A model generated the notes under the pieces. That model searched no databases and was not told the origin of the DNA. It was given only the letters and a program-made list of their open reading frames with translations. Positions 44,256-53,159 of a stretch of 64,000 bases of DNA are shown here, piece after piece. The stretch's first letter is position 1. Each line of letters opens with the position of its first letter. A program made the position numbers and the translations under genes. Source of the stretch: Bacteroidota bacterium (GTDB lineage Bacteria; Bacteroidota; JABWAT01); NCBI GenBank assembly GCA_023151185.1, contig JAKLJL010000001.1:186001-250000 (forward strand), written 5' to 3'.

Positions 44256-44277
44256 AAAGTCCGGAAGGCCTTTTTTT
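44256..44277 (+). terminator. Second hairpin with T run before the fadN operon
   Basis: AAAGTCC-GGAA-GGCCTTT with one mismatch, running into seven T. It would stop read-through from upstream before the operator at 44284. Confidence 0.55.
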
Positions 44278-44283
44278 ATACCC

Positions 44284-44309
44284 TATTAATGAACGGTGAG
44301 TCATTAATA
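44284..44309. promoter_or_regulatory. 26-bp inverted repeat, candidate operator of the beta-oxidation operon
   Basis: TATTAATGA, eight bases, TCATTAATA: two perfect 9-base arms, 65 bases before the fadN-like ATG. The size and symmetry fit a dimeric TetR- or MarR-type repressor. Fatty-acid oxidation operons are commonly controlled by such acyl-CoA-sensing repressors; the regulator is not in the window. Confidence 0.55.
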
Positions 44310-44373
44310 GAAAATATCAGTGATTTAAGTCAAATAAAAATAATAAGTTTCAATTCTGAATAATGGAGATTTC

Positions 44374-46776
44374 ATGAAGCGATCCTTTAAAAAGGCAGCC
44401 GTTTTGGGTTCTGGAGTGATGGGGTCCCGGATTGCAGCACATCTGGCGAATAACGGCCTGGATGTTCTTCTGCTGGATATTGTACCGAAACAGCTTTCGG
44501 ATGAAGATCAGAAGAAAGGCCTGTCGGAGACTTCGCCGGCATTCAGGAATAAACTGGCAGCATCAGGCCTGGATCAGGCGGTAAAATCAAACCCGGCGGC
44601 ATTTTACCGGGCAGATTTAGCCACACGGGTAAAGACGGGCAATTTCGAAGATCACTTTGCTGAGATCCGGGAAGCAGACTGGATTATTGAAGCGGTGATT
44701 GAAAACCTTGAAATTAAAAAATCAGTTTTTGAACAGGTTGATAAGTTCAGAAAACCCGGCTCGATTGTCTCAACGAATACCTCCGGAATCCCCGTCAATC
44801 TGATGACAGCCGGCCGTTCAGAGGACTTTAAAAAACATTTCCTGGGGACTCACTTTTTCAATCCGCCCCGGTATCTGAAATTACTTGAAGTGATTCCGAC
44901 CCCCGAAACGGACCGGGAAGTCGTGAATTGTATTCTGAAGTATGGCGATTTGTATCTGGGAAAAACCACGGTTGAGTGCAAAGACACTCCGGATTTCATT
45001 GCCAATCGCATCGGTGTTTTCGGCATAATGAATACGTTCAGGGTGATGCAGGAACTCGATCTGTCCATTGAGGAGGTAGATAAACTGACGGGTCCGGTGA
45101 TCGGCAGGCCCAAATCAGCAACGTTCAGAACGGCAGACATCGTCGGGCTGGATACGCTGGTCATGGTTGCCTCGCACCTGTATGAAGCCCTTCCGGATGA
45201 TGAAAAACGGGATGTATTTAAAGTGCCCGGGTTTCTTCAGAAACTGGTTGAAAACAGGTGGCTGGGTGATAAGACCAAACAGGGGTTCTTCAAAAAAGTT
45301 AAAAAAGAAGACGGCACTTCAGAAATTCTGGCACTTGACCTGAAAAGTCTTGACTACCAGCCAAAGAAAAAAGTGTCCTTCCCAACCCTTGACATGACAA
45401 AACCGGTCGAAGATCTGTCCACCCGGCTGAAAATGATGTACATGGGAATGGACAAGGCGGCTTCCTTTTTCAGGATCATGTCTGAGGAGTTATTCGCCTA
45501 TACATCAGCGAGAATCCCAGAAATATCGGATGATTTATACCGGGTGGATAAAGCATTGAAAGGCGGATTCGGGTGGGATCTGGGTCCGTTTGAACTTTGG
45601 GATGTACTGGGTTTAAAACGGGTTGCCGAATCGATGGAAAAAAATGGCAGAAAACCGGCTCCCTGGGTTTCAGAACTTCTTGCAGCGGGAAATACAGCTT
45701 TCTACATCAGGAAGGAAGGAAAACGGTACTACTATGACATTCCGTCCAGATCCTACCAGTTGGTTCCCGATTCTGAACGGTACATTCTGCTGGATGATCT
45801 CAGGGCAACAAAGGTGATTGACAAAAATGCAGCAGCCTCTCTTTTTGATCTGGGTGACGGAGTTCTGGGTCTGGAATTCCATTCCAAAATGAATGCAATC
45901 GGCCCTGATACAGTCAGCTTTGTACTGAAGGCATTTGATAAAATGGAATCTGGCTGGGAGGGAATGGTCATTGGAAACCAGGCACCAAACTTTTCTGCCG
46001 GTGCCAATCTGGCCCTGTTGCTGATGGCTGCCAATGAAGGTGACTATGATGAAATTGAACTGATGATCCGCCAATTTCAGAGAATGACCATGCGGGTCCG
46101 GTACTCAGCCCAGCCGGTTGTTGTGGCTCCGCACGGACTGACCCTTGGGGGCGGCTGTGAGCTGACTCTCCATGCCGATCACGTTCAGGCGGCTGCCGAA
46201 ACTTACATTGGGTTGGTTGAAGTAGGGGTTGGCCTGATCCCGGCTGGCGGCGGAACGAAGGAAATGACTCTGCGCGCAATGGATAAAGTAGCCGATGGCG
46301 ATGTGGTGCTTCCCAATCTGCGGGATGCCTTTATGGTCATGGGAACCGGAAAGGTGGCAACATCGGCTCATGAAGCCCTTCCAATGGGGATATTAAGATC
46401 AACCGACGGTATTTCAGTCAATAAAGACCGGCAGATTCTGGATGCGAAACGCCAGGTTCTTGCAATGGCAGCAGCCGGTTACCAGCAACCCCGGGAAAGA
46501 AAAGACATTCGTGTACTGGGGAAGGCAGGTCTGGCCACGATTAAAGCCAGCATTTATCTGATGTGGATGGCCAGACAAATTACGGATTATGACAAAGTGG
46601 TTGCCGAAAAACTGGCTTATATCATGTGTGGCGGTAATTTAAGTGAAGAAACCCGGGTTTCTGAACAGTATCTGCTTGACCTTGAACGGGAAGCATTTGT
46701 CCAGTTATGCGGTGAACGCCGGACTCTTGAACGGATTCAGCACATGTTAAAAACCGGTAAACCGTTAAGAAACTGA
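44374..46776 (+). CDS. fadN: 3-hydroxyacyl-CoA dehydrogenase / enoyl-CoA hydratase fusion (FadN-like)
   Basis: An 800-residue bifunctional beta-oxidation enzyme with the dehydrogenase first. NAD-binding VLGSGVMGSRIAAHLANNG is at 10-28, followed by STNTSGIPV, THFFNPPRYLKLLEVIP and two C-terminal helical domains to about residue 470. From about 490 a crotonase domain follows: NQAPNFSAGANL (oxyanion loop) and LTLGGGCELTLHAD, GLVEVGVGLIPAGGGTKE with the catalytic glutamates. This order is that of Bacillus FadN rather than E. coli FadB, where the hydratase comes first. First gene of an operon with thiolase and acyl-CoA dehydrogenase. The GGAG site precedes the ATG. Confidence 0.95.
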   Translation: MKRSFKKAAVLGSGVMGSRIAAHLANNGLDVLLLDIVPKQLSDEDQKKGLSETSPAFRNKLAASGLDQAVKSNPAAFYRADLATRVKTGNFEDHFAEIREADWIIEAVIENLEIKKSVFEQVDKFRKPGSIVSTNTSGIPVNLMTAGRSEDFKKHFLGTHFFNPPRYLKLLEVIPTPETDREVVNCILKYGDLYLGKTTVECKDTPDFIANRIGVFGIMNTFRVMQELDLSIEEVDKLTGPVIGRPKSATFRTADIVGLDTLVMVASHLYEALPDDEKRDVFKVPGFLQKLVENRWLGDKTKQGFFKKVKKEDGTSEILALDLKSLDYQPKKKVSFPTLDMTKPVEDLSTRLKMMYMGMDKAASFFRIMSEELFAYTSARIPEISDDLYRVDKALKGGFGWDLGPFELWDVLGLKRVAESMEKNGRKPAPWVSELLAAGNTAFYIRKEGKRYYYDIPSRSYQLVPDSERYILLDDLRATKVIDKNAAASLFDLGDGVLGLEFHSKMNAIGPDTVSFVLKAFDKMESGWEGMVIGNQAPNFSAGANLALLLMAANEGDYDEIELMIRQFQRMTMRVRYSAQPVVVAPHGLTLGGGCELTLHADHVQAAAETYIGLVEVGVGLIPAGGGTKEMTLRAMDKVADGDVVLPNLRDAFMVMGTGKVATSAHEALPMGILRSTDGISVNKDRQILDAKRQVLAMAAAGYQQPRERKDIRVLGKAGLATIKASIYLMWMARQITDYDKVVAEKLAYIMCGGNLSEETRVSEQYLLDLEREAFVQLCGERRTLERIQHMLKTGKPLRN

Positions 46777-46825
46777 TACCACTTCTCAGGAATTTCAATC
46801 AACTCAGCTCCAGACAGGAGGAATT

Positions 46826-48007
46826 GTGCAGGAAGCTTACATTGTTGCCGGTTACAGAACGGCAGTCGGGAAATCAGGAAAGGGGACACTTCGGTTTACC
46901 AGGCCGGATGACCTCGCAGCAGAAGTAATTAAAAAACTGATCGGATCTGTCCCTGAACTGGATCCTTCAAGAATCGAAGATGTGATCATGGGCTGTGCCA
47001 TGCCTGAGGCTGAACAGGGGTTCAATATGGGCCGCATGATTTCCTTGCTGGCCGGACTCCCGCTTTCGGTCCCGGGCATGACGGTGAACCGGTTTTGTGC
47101 CTCCGGGCTCGAAACCATTGCACTCGGAGTGGCTAAAATCCGGTCTGGAATGTCGGATGTGATTATCGCCGGCGGAGCAGAAAGTATGAGCCTAGTTCCC
47201 ATGGGCGGGTTTAAATTTTCGGCGAATCCCAAACTGGTTGAAACCGTTCCCAATTATTATCTGGGAATGGGACTCACGGCAGAACTTGTCAGAGAAAAGT
47301 ATGGTATTTCGCGTGAGGATCAGGACGCCTTTGCGCTCAGGAGCCATCAGCGGGCCCTAAAAGCTATTGCCGACGGAAAGTTTGCCGGTGAAATTGTGCC
47401 GGTAACCATCGAGAGAACCTTTTTAAATGAAAAAGGCAAAATTTCAAAGGAAACGACGGTATTTCAGGTGGATGAAGGACCCCGTGTGGATACAACTTCC
47501 GAACGGCTTGCAGCACTGAAACCTGCCTTCCTTACCAACGGAACTGTGACTGCCGGGAATTCCAGCCAAACCTCGGATGGAGCAGCAGCGGTACTGATTG
47601 TATCCGAAAAAATCCTGAAGGAATTGAATCTAAAACCGCTTGCCAGGCTGATCACCTACCAGGTCGCAGGCGTCCATCCCGAAATAATGGGAATCGGACC
47701 GGTTGAAGCCATCCCGGCTGCATTGAAAAAATCGGGTCTTACCCTGGCAGATATCGGTTTGACCGAATTGAATGAAGCCTTTGCCGCCCAATCCCTGGCG
47801 GTCATCCGGCAGACAGGTCTGGATGAAGAGAAAACAAATGTTAACGGGGGGGCTATTGCACTTGGACACCCGTTGGGATGTTCAGGTGCCAAACTGACCG
47901 TTTCGCTTTTGAATGAACTGAACAGAAGACAACTGAACTATGGCATGGTAACAGCCTGTGTAGGTGGCGGACAGGGTGTTGCCGGAATTTTTGAAAATTT
48001 AGCATAA
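46826..48007 (+). CDS. fadA: Acetyl-CoA acyltransferase (3-ketoacyl-CoA thiolase)
   Basis: A 393-residue degradative thiolase. Nucleophile Cys91 is in [37 protein letters not shown] with the catalytic His, and [15 protein letters not shown] with the second Cys complete the active site. It releases acetyl-CoA in the last step of each beta-oxidation round. GTG start behind a perfect AGGAGG, which fixes the start. Lies 49 bases after fadN and 11 before the dehydrogenase gene. Confidence 0.96.
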   Translation: MQEAYIVAGYRTAVGKSGKGTLRFTRPDDLAAEVIKKLIGSVPELDPSRIEDVIMGCAMPEAEQGFNMGRMISLLAGLPLSVPGMTVNRFCASGLETIALGVAKIRSGMSDVIIAGGAESMSLVPMGGFKFSANPKLVETVPNYYLGMGLTAELVREKYGISREDQDAFALRSHQRALKAIADGKFAGEIVPVTIERTFLNEKGKISKETTVFQVDEGPRVDTTSERLAALKPAFLTNGTVTAGNSSQTSDGAAAVLIVSEKILKELNLKPLARLITYQVAGVHPEIMGIGPVEAIPAALKKSGLTLADIGLTELNEAFAAQSLAVIRQTGLDEEKTNVNGGAIALGHPLGCSGAKLTVSLLNELNRRQLNYGMVTACVGGGQGVAGIFENLA

Positions 48008-48018
48008 AGGGAAAATCC

Positions 48019-49794
48019 ATGGCAGAAACCGTAAAAGGCGGCGAATTCCTCATTTCGGAAACGCCCGGGAATCTGGTGTTCACACCCGAAGACTTTACCG
48101 AAGAACACAAAATGATTGCAGAACTGACCCGGAATTTCGTGGATCAGGAAGTGGTTCCGCATCTTGATGACATTGATAAGCTTAAAGAAGGACTCCTTGC
48201 CGGTATTATGAAGAAAGCCGGTGAACAGGGACTTTTGTCCGTGGCTGTCCCTGAAGAATATGGCGGAATGGAAGTGGATAAAACCACCTCGATTATTGTG
48301 GCCGAAAATTCAGGAAAAGGGGCCTCTTTCGCAGTTTCTCTGGGAGCACATACCGGAATTGGAACTTTGCCGATTCTGTATTTCGGTACCGGAGAGCAAA
48401 AGCAAACCTACATCCCCAAACTGGCCTCCGGCGAGTGGCTGGGTGCCTATGCACTGACCGAAGCCGGATCCGGATCGGATGCACTGGGCGCAAGATCCCG
48501 GGCTGAAAAATCGGCAGACGGAAAATCCTGGATTCTGAACGGTGAGAAAATGTGGATCACCAATGCGGGATTTGCCGATGTTTTCATTGTTTTCGCCAAA
48601 GTGGACGGCGAGCAGTTTACCGGGTTTATTGTTGAAAGAACCGATCCCGGTGTTTCCCTTGGCGCAGAAGAGAAGAAAATGGGCATAAAGGGATCTTCAA
48701 CCCGGGTAGTCAAGATGGATAATTGCACCATCCCGGCAGACCGTGTATTGGGAGAAATCGGGAAAGGGCATAAAATTGCCTTCAATATTCTGAATGTGGG
48801 ACGTTTCAAATTGGGGGCTTCAACCATTGGTGCCTCTAAATACGTTCAGTCAGAGGCGGTCAAATATGCAAATGAACGTAAACAGTTCGGGGTTCCGATT
48901 GGCACTTTCGGGGCCATGCAGCATAAACTGGCCGAAATGGCAATCCGGAATTATGTGGGTGAATCAATGCTGTACCGGACGGCCGGTCTGCTTGATCTTG
49001 CTACCGCCGGAAAAAAGGCCACGACACCTGAAGGGGCCGAAGCGGTTTTGAAGGGAATTGAAGAGTTTGCGGTAGAATGTTCTATCCTCAAAATTGCCGG
49101 ATCTGAAATTCTGGATTACGTGGTGGATGAAGGAGTGCAGGTTCTCGGCGGATACGGATTCAGTGCTGAATATCCGATGGACCGGCCCTACCGGGACAGC
49201 CGGATCAACCGGATTTTTGAAGGAACCAACGAAATTAACCGCCTGCTGATTCCCGGAATGCTCCTGAAACGGGCCATGAAAGGGCAATTGAACCTGATGG
49301 GGCCAGCCATGGCGGTTCAGGGCGAACTGATGTCAATCGGCGGACTTGAAGAGGGAACCGGAGACCTTTTCGAAGCTGAAAAGAAAGCATTGGCTAATGC
49401 TAAAAAAGTCTTTCTGATGGTAGCCGGTTACGGCGTTCAGAAATATATGGATAAGATTGCCGATGAACAGGAAATCATGATGAATGTAGCCGATATCGTC
49501 ATTGATATTTTCGGGATGGAGTCCGCCCTGATCCGCACCGAAAAACGGATTAAAAAAGAAGGCCAGGCAGCTTGCTCTCATCTGGTGGATGCCGTCACGG
49601 TTTTCGTTAATGACGCCGTTGATCGGATCAGTTCCAACGGGAAGAATGCCATCGCTTCAATGAGTGAAGGAGATGAAATGAAAATGCTGCTTTCCGGTCT
49701 GAAACGGTTCACCCGCTGGACACCGGTAAACACCCGCGATGCCCGCCGCCGGATTGCCCTGCGGCAACTGGAATCGGGCGGATATAACATGTAA
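48019..49794 (+). CDS. Acyl-CoA dehydrogenase
   Basis: A 591-residue flavoprotein, longer than the usual 380-390 because of a C-terminal extension of about 180 residues as in Bacillus FadE. Signatures: AYALTEAGSGSDALG (FAD/substrate loop), GEKMWITNAGFADVF, KMGIKGSSTRVV, QFGVPIGTFGAMQHKLAEM and GGYGFSAEYPMDRPYRDSRINRIFEGTNEINR, the catalytic base lying in that last block. It carries out the first oxidation of beta-oxidation, passing electrons to ETF. Third gene of the fadN-fadA operon, ended by a terminator. Confidence 0.95.
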   Translation: MAETVKGGEFLISETPGNLVFTPEDFTEEHKMIAELTRNFVDQEVVPHLDDIDKLKEGLLAGIMKKAGEQGLLSVAVPEEYGGMEVDKTTSIIVAENSGKGASFAVSLGAHTGIGTLPILYFGTGEQKQTYIPKLASGEWLGAYALTEAGSGSDALGARSRAEKSADGKSWILNGEKMWITNAGFADVFIVFAKVDGEQFTGFIVERTDPGVSLGAEEKKMGIKGSSTRVVKMDNCTIPADRVLGEIGKGHKIAFNILNVGRFKLGASTIGASKYVQSEAVKYANERKQFGVPIGTFGAMQHKLAEMAIRNYVGESMLYRTAGLLDLATAGKKATTPEGAEAVLKGIEEFAVECSILKIAGSEILDYVVDEGVQVLGGYGFSAEYPMDRPYRDSRINRIFEGTNEINRLLIPGMLLKRAMKGQLNLMGPAMAVQGELMSIGGLEEGTGDLFEAEKKALANAKKVFLMVAGYGVQKYMDKIADEQEIMMNVADIVIDIFGMESALIRTEKRIKKEGQAACSHLVDAVTVFVNDAVDRISSNGKNAIASMSEGDEMKMLLSGLKRFTRWTPVNTRDARRRIALRQLESGGYNM

Positions 49795-49800
49795 TCCAAT

Positions 49801-49829
49801 AAAAAAGCCGGTTTTAAACCGGCTTTTTT
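49801..49829. terminator. Bidirectional terminator after the beta-oxidation operon
   Basis: AAAAAAGCCGG and CCGGCTTTTTT flank a short AT loop; works for the operon on the plus strand and the TPR gene on the minus strand. Confidence 0.85.
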
Positions 49830-49858
49830 ATTTCTGAAAACCAAATAAAATGCAGAAG

Positions 49859-50737
49859 CTAAAGTGCGGGCAAAACAACGGCACCCGACACCAGCTTGCG
49901 TAATGGAACTAACTTTTTTTCCTCAAGCCGCTTATTTGCGAACCGCGTGGTTTTAACAGCTCCCAATATATTGGCATAATAAAATAATCCTGTTGCTGCA
50001 GAAAAAGTTGCAGTTAACGGGTAACCCTCATGATTTGTTTTTTCTGCTTTCCAAACAGCCCAGGTTCCAAATCCAAATAATGCCGTCATACCAAATGCGT
50101 TCAGTCCATCAATCCAATGGCCCGTGTATGCCTGTCCTGATCCGGGAATAAAGGCGGAAAAAAGACCCGCTGTAACTTCCGATTTGGGTTCAATCTGCAG
50201 CAGTTCAGAAACCAAATCAAACAATTGGGCTGATATCCTGAGAATCAGACTGTCGCCGGAAGAGGACCTCAGTTTACTCAATTCCTCTTTTGCTTCTTCA
50301 TATCTTCCTTCTTCTGCGAGAAAGGAGGCATTTAGCAAAAAACCGGTTTCTGTTATTTCAATTTCCCTGGATTCCTCGATTGCAGTTCTTGCCATAATAA
50401 AATTGGACTGATCCTGATAGGATCTTGCCAGCAAAAAATAGGCAGTTAATTTTGTATCTGCTGTAGTTCCTTCCCGGTTTAAAATTTCACTGATGTGGTA
50501 GGTTGCCTGAACAGGTTTGCTGCTTTTTAAATATGATTCTGCAATCCAAAGGTCAATCTGACTTTTCCGTTCAGGAGTAGATTCAAAATATTTCATTTCC
50601 TTCCAAACCGAAATTGCCCTGAAATAATCCTGCTGTTTATATAAGTCATCCGCAAAACCAGCTTTATCCTGGGCCAGAAGCAGATCTGAAGAAAAAAATG
50701 TAAAAAAGAAAAAAATAAATGATACAGATTTCAGCAT
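49859..50737 (-). CDS. Exported TPR protein with C-terminal membrane region, unknown function
   Basis: A 292-residue protein. Signal peptide (about 1-22, ending LLLAQ), then a helical region of about 23-190 with TPR-like pairs (DDLYKQQDYFRAISVWKEM and YFLLARSYQDQSNFIMARTAIEE, shown in part). From about 190 come LFSAFIPGSGQAYTGHWIDGLNAF and two hydrophobic segments, a Gly/Pro-rich membrane element similar to small TM2/DUF5683-like modules. Encoded 18 bases after a YidD-like gene on the same strand, so the two probably act together; the nature of the action is unknown to me. Confidence 0.75.
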   Translation of the reverse strand: MLKSVSFIFFFFTFFSSDLLLAQDKAGFADDLYKQQDYFRAISVWKEMKYFESTPERKSQIDLWIAESYLKSSKPVQATYHISEILNREGTTADTKLTAYFLLARSYQDQSNFIMARTAIEESREIEITETGFLLNASFLAEEGRYEEAKEELSKLRSSSGDSLILRISAQLFDLVSELLQIEPKSEVTAGLFSAFIPGSGQAYTGHWIDGLNAFGMTALFGFGTWAVWKAEKTNHEGYPLTATFSAATGLFYYANILGAVKTTRFANKRLEEKKLVPLRKLVSGAVVLPAL

Positions 50738-50755
50738 AACAGAACCGGGCTCGTT

Positions 50756-51127
50756 TCAGTAGGTGAGATATCCTTCGTCATCCAATTTCAATATACCATC
50801 CTGGCGGACACGCAGGGAATAATAAAAATACATGGAATCATGCTCTCTGTACCAGGCTCTGTCTATAAAAAAGGCAAAACCAGTCAGAACTCCATATTTT
50901 CGGATTGCATTCAGGGTGAAATTTGAACAGGATGTATAGTAGGGGCAACGGGTTACGGAGTTGGGCCCGATTTGGGCCTGATAAAATTTTACAAGTGCAA
51001 TTCCAGGATTAAAAACCGAACTGTCAGAAAATGCAGGAAGTGACTCCCCGGGCTCCCAGCCTTCTGTAATCGGTTGTCCCGAAACACTTAACGGCAGGAG
51101 TAAAAAAATAAATATGCGGGAAAGCAT
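50756..51127 (-). CDS. YidD-family protein with signal peptide
   Basis: A 123-residue protein. The core from about 43 (ALVKFYQAQIGPNSVTRCPYYTSCSNFTLNAIRKYG, shown in two parts here: ALVKFYQAQIGPN and RCPYYTSCSNFTLNAI) is the YidD (haemolytic domain) family with Cys61 and Cys67. Ordinary YidD is about 70-90 residues, lies on the cytoplasmic side of the inner membrane and helps YidC-dependent insertion. This one has an N-terminal signal-like sequence (about 1-17, ending VSGQ) and a 25-residue linker, suggesting export. Its ATG directly follows a hairpin and nine T, with no Shine-Dalgarno. Confidence 0.85.
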   Translation of the reverse strand: MLSRIFIFLLLPLSVSGQPITEGWEPGESLPAFSDSSVFNPGIALVKFYQAQIGPNSVTRCPYYTSCSNFTLNAIRKYGVLTGFAFFIDRAWYREHDSMYFYYSLRVRQDGILKLDDEGYLTY

Positions 51128-51155
51128 AAAAAAAAAGGCTGGCAGAGCCAGCCTT
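51128..51155 (-). terminator. Hairpin and T9 directly before the YidD-like start codon
   Basis: On the minus strand AAGGCTGGC-TCT-GCCAGCCTT is followed by nine T and then at once by the ATG of the YidD-like gene. It should end the PEGA lipoprotein transcript. Confidence 0.75.
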
Positions 51156-51163
51156 AAATCTGA

Positions 51164-51652
51164 TCAGTTCTGGACCATTGGTACAACCATTTGCCGGAGC
51201 TCACCTTGGGAGTCTTTGGCGGTAAATACTGCATATAGTGCCTCGGATTTTCCATCCAGACTTGCGGTTGTCAAATTAACGGTAATGTCATTTGGTTCGA
51301 GCTTTTTCCAGGAACCGGCAGCGATATCAATTACAACTCCAATAACCCCGCCAATACAAATGTTTCCCCAGAATGCACCTTCAATAGCGCCAGGGCTCAC
51401 AGAAACTTTCTGGTCTTTGTATCCATCCAGAGAAACAGTCACGACATAATCTTTGTCTTTTTTTAACTTGAATTTCGCAGGCGTTTTTCCTTCAAAAACA
51501 GCAACACCTGCCTGGTTTGTGACCGTAATTTTTGCATCGCCGGGTGTCGAGTTAACCTTCATTTCCTGATTGCCACCCTTCATAATAGTTGCACAAGAAG
51601 AAAAGAAAGATAGAATCAGCAGTGCCATCCCGAACTTAGTGACCTGTTTCAT
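51164..51652 (-). CDS. PEGA-domain lipoprotein
   Basis: A 162-residue protein with a lipobox (LSFFSSC, Cys about 20) followed by ATIMKGGNQEMKVNSTPGDAKI, a common opening of PEGA-type lipoproteins in this group. The PEGA domain spans about 28-95 (VFEGKTPAKFKLKKDKDY, VVTVSLDGYKDQKVSV), then a Gly/Ile-rich hydrophobic segment (about 98-118) and a beta-rich C-terminus. PEGA domains are thought to bind or space at the cell surface. First of three minus-strand genes, but separated from the next by a terminator. Confidence 0.85.
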   Translation of the reverse strand: MKQVTKFGMALLILSFFSSCATIMKGGNQEMKVNSTPGDAKITVTNQAGVAVFEGKTPAKFKLKKDKDYVVTVSLDGYKDQKVSVSPGAIEGAFWGNICIGGVIGVVIDIAAGSWKKLEPNDITVNLTTASLDGKSEALYAVFTAKDSQGELRQMVVPMVQN

Positions 51653-51749
51653 TTTTACCCCTGAATTTTTGGTTTTTATTTTTGGTGAAGAACAAAGTTA
51701 AACAGAAAAAAATAATCATTCAACCAATAATTAAGGAAAAGGAAGAAAT

Positions 51750-52970
51750 TTAAAACGAACAGGCCAGTCTAAGCCGGAAACCTGAATATTTTGTCCCGTC
51801 AAGCGGATGGCCGGAATCGGGCATATTGATTTCAGATTCTGAATAAAGCAGTTCTGCAGAGGACAGGATTTGTTCTGCCAACTGGTTTTCTACCAGACCG
51901 GATATAAACCTGAACACGCCCTGTGTGGTGACTTCGTACCCGGCCGTGCGGATCTGGCGGTAATAACCCTCCTGGTTTTCATACCCGTTCATGGCTGTAA
52001 AGGTATTCAGCAGGGAAACGGCCCATCCCCGCTGAACAATGACATCAGGGTCACGCTGCAGGCCAATGAGGTGTTTAGTCAAGCTGATGTGGGAGGGGGA
52101 GGACGTATAATTCCCCCATCTGTCAACCATTAATTCGCCAATGTTGACTGATCCGTTCAGCCCAATTAACGTGTAAGTTTTCCCATCAAAATCAAACAGA
52201 ACTTCTGCCAGAGAACCGTATCCAATGTTGAAGGTTTTGGGTAACGGATCCTTTTGAATGGGGTCAACGTACACGAGTCTTTCTCCGGTATTGATCAGAG
52301 AAGCCCCGATTGAACCAAACCAGTTCAGTTTACCCCAGCCCCAATTACCTTGACCCGGTAGCAGGTTATGAAGCGGAGCCCGGGCAAGAAGACCAAAGGA
52401 ATAGGCATTTCCATCCGAAATTCCACGTCTGCCATCTGCATTTTTATGAGGATTCAGGTGGGAATTGATCCGGGTGAAAGAGGCCCCGGCAGAAAACTCG
52501 GCAAACCAGGTATAGCCAACCGAAAGGGAAAACGTGTTGGCTTCTTCCCAGGAATTGAACCGGTACAGTTCGTTGCCGGTCTGGTCTGTCTGAACATTTT
52601 CTCCGAGATCAAAATATTTTTTCACCCAGGTAAACTGGGTTTTGAAGGGAAGGCCTGTTTGACTCTCAAAATTATAGCCGGCTGAAACGAAATTGGTTGA
52701 AAGGTCGTTTCTATCAAGATTTGGCATCCAGACAGTGTGCTGCCATCCAGCCGAGAAATTGATGTCTGAAGTTTCGGTTGGGATCCAGGCCGGATTGTCA
52801 ACTGAGAGAAACGGGTCGTTCATGATCAGGGCTACGCCGGATCTGCCCATGCTGTTAATCGTTGCAGAAGGCGCAATCCTTAAAAAAGGAACGGCAGTCG
52901 TTTTTAGTTGGGCGCTAAGGGTAACCGGGATCAAAACGGACGTCATTAGTGCTACGGACAGCTTTTTCAT
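51750..52970 (-). CDS. PorV/PorQ-family outer-membrane protein
   Basis: A 406-residue protein with a signal peptide (1-20, ending TLSAQ) and the N-terminal FLRIAPSATINSMGRSGVALIMNDPFLSVDNPAWIP pattern (shown in part) of the PorV/PorQ (UPF0164) family, followed by amphipathic beta strands and a terminal aromatic (RLACSF), as expected of an outer-membrane barrel. In Bacteroidota, PorV shuttles type IX secretion cargo and PorQ is a related barrel; without other T9SS genes here the exact role is open. A second family member is encoded at 59098. Confidence 0.85.
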   Translation of the reverse strand: MKKLSVALMTSVLIPVTLSAQLKTTAVPFLRIAPSATINSMGRSGVALIMNDPFLSVDNPAWIPTETSDINFSAGWQHTVWMPNLDRNDLSTNFVSAGYNFESQTGLPFKTQFTWVKKYFDLGENVQTDQTGNELYRFNSWEEANTFSLSVGYTWFAEFSAGASFTRINSHLNPHKNADGRRGISDGNAYSFGLLARAPLHNLLPGQGNWGWGKLNWFGSIGASLINTGERLVYVDPIQKDPLPKTFNIGYGSLAEVLFDFDGKTYTLIGLNGSVNIGELMVDRWGNYTSSPSHISLTKHLIGLQRDPDVIVQRGWAVSLLNTFTAMNGYENQEGYYRQIRTAGYEVTTQGVFRFISGLVENQLAEQILSSAELLYSESEINMPDSGHPLDGTKYSGFRLRLACSF

Positions 52971-53095
52971 GAGAAATCTCCGGGATGTGAAAAAATTCAG
53001 ATTCCTGACAGTCTTACGAAAATAATGAGATTTGTTTCATGAATGAAAACCGGAAAGAGAGAAAGGCGGGTTTAAGTTTTAAGCAGGCTCAGATA

Positions 53096-53137
53096 AAACA
53101 AAAATGCCCGGTGAACCGTTCAGGCGGCACACCGGGC
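53096..53137 (-). terminator. Terminator of the KAS III-like gene
   Basis: GCCCGGTG and CACCGGGC with an inner CCG/CGG pair; on the minus strand it is followed by ATTTTTGTTTT. Confidence 0.75.
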
Positions 53138-53159
53138 TTTACCAACCGGGGTTGAACTT

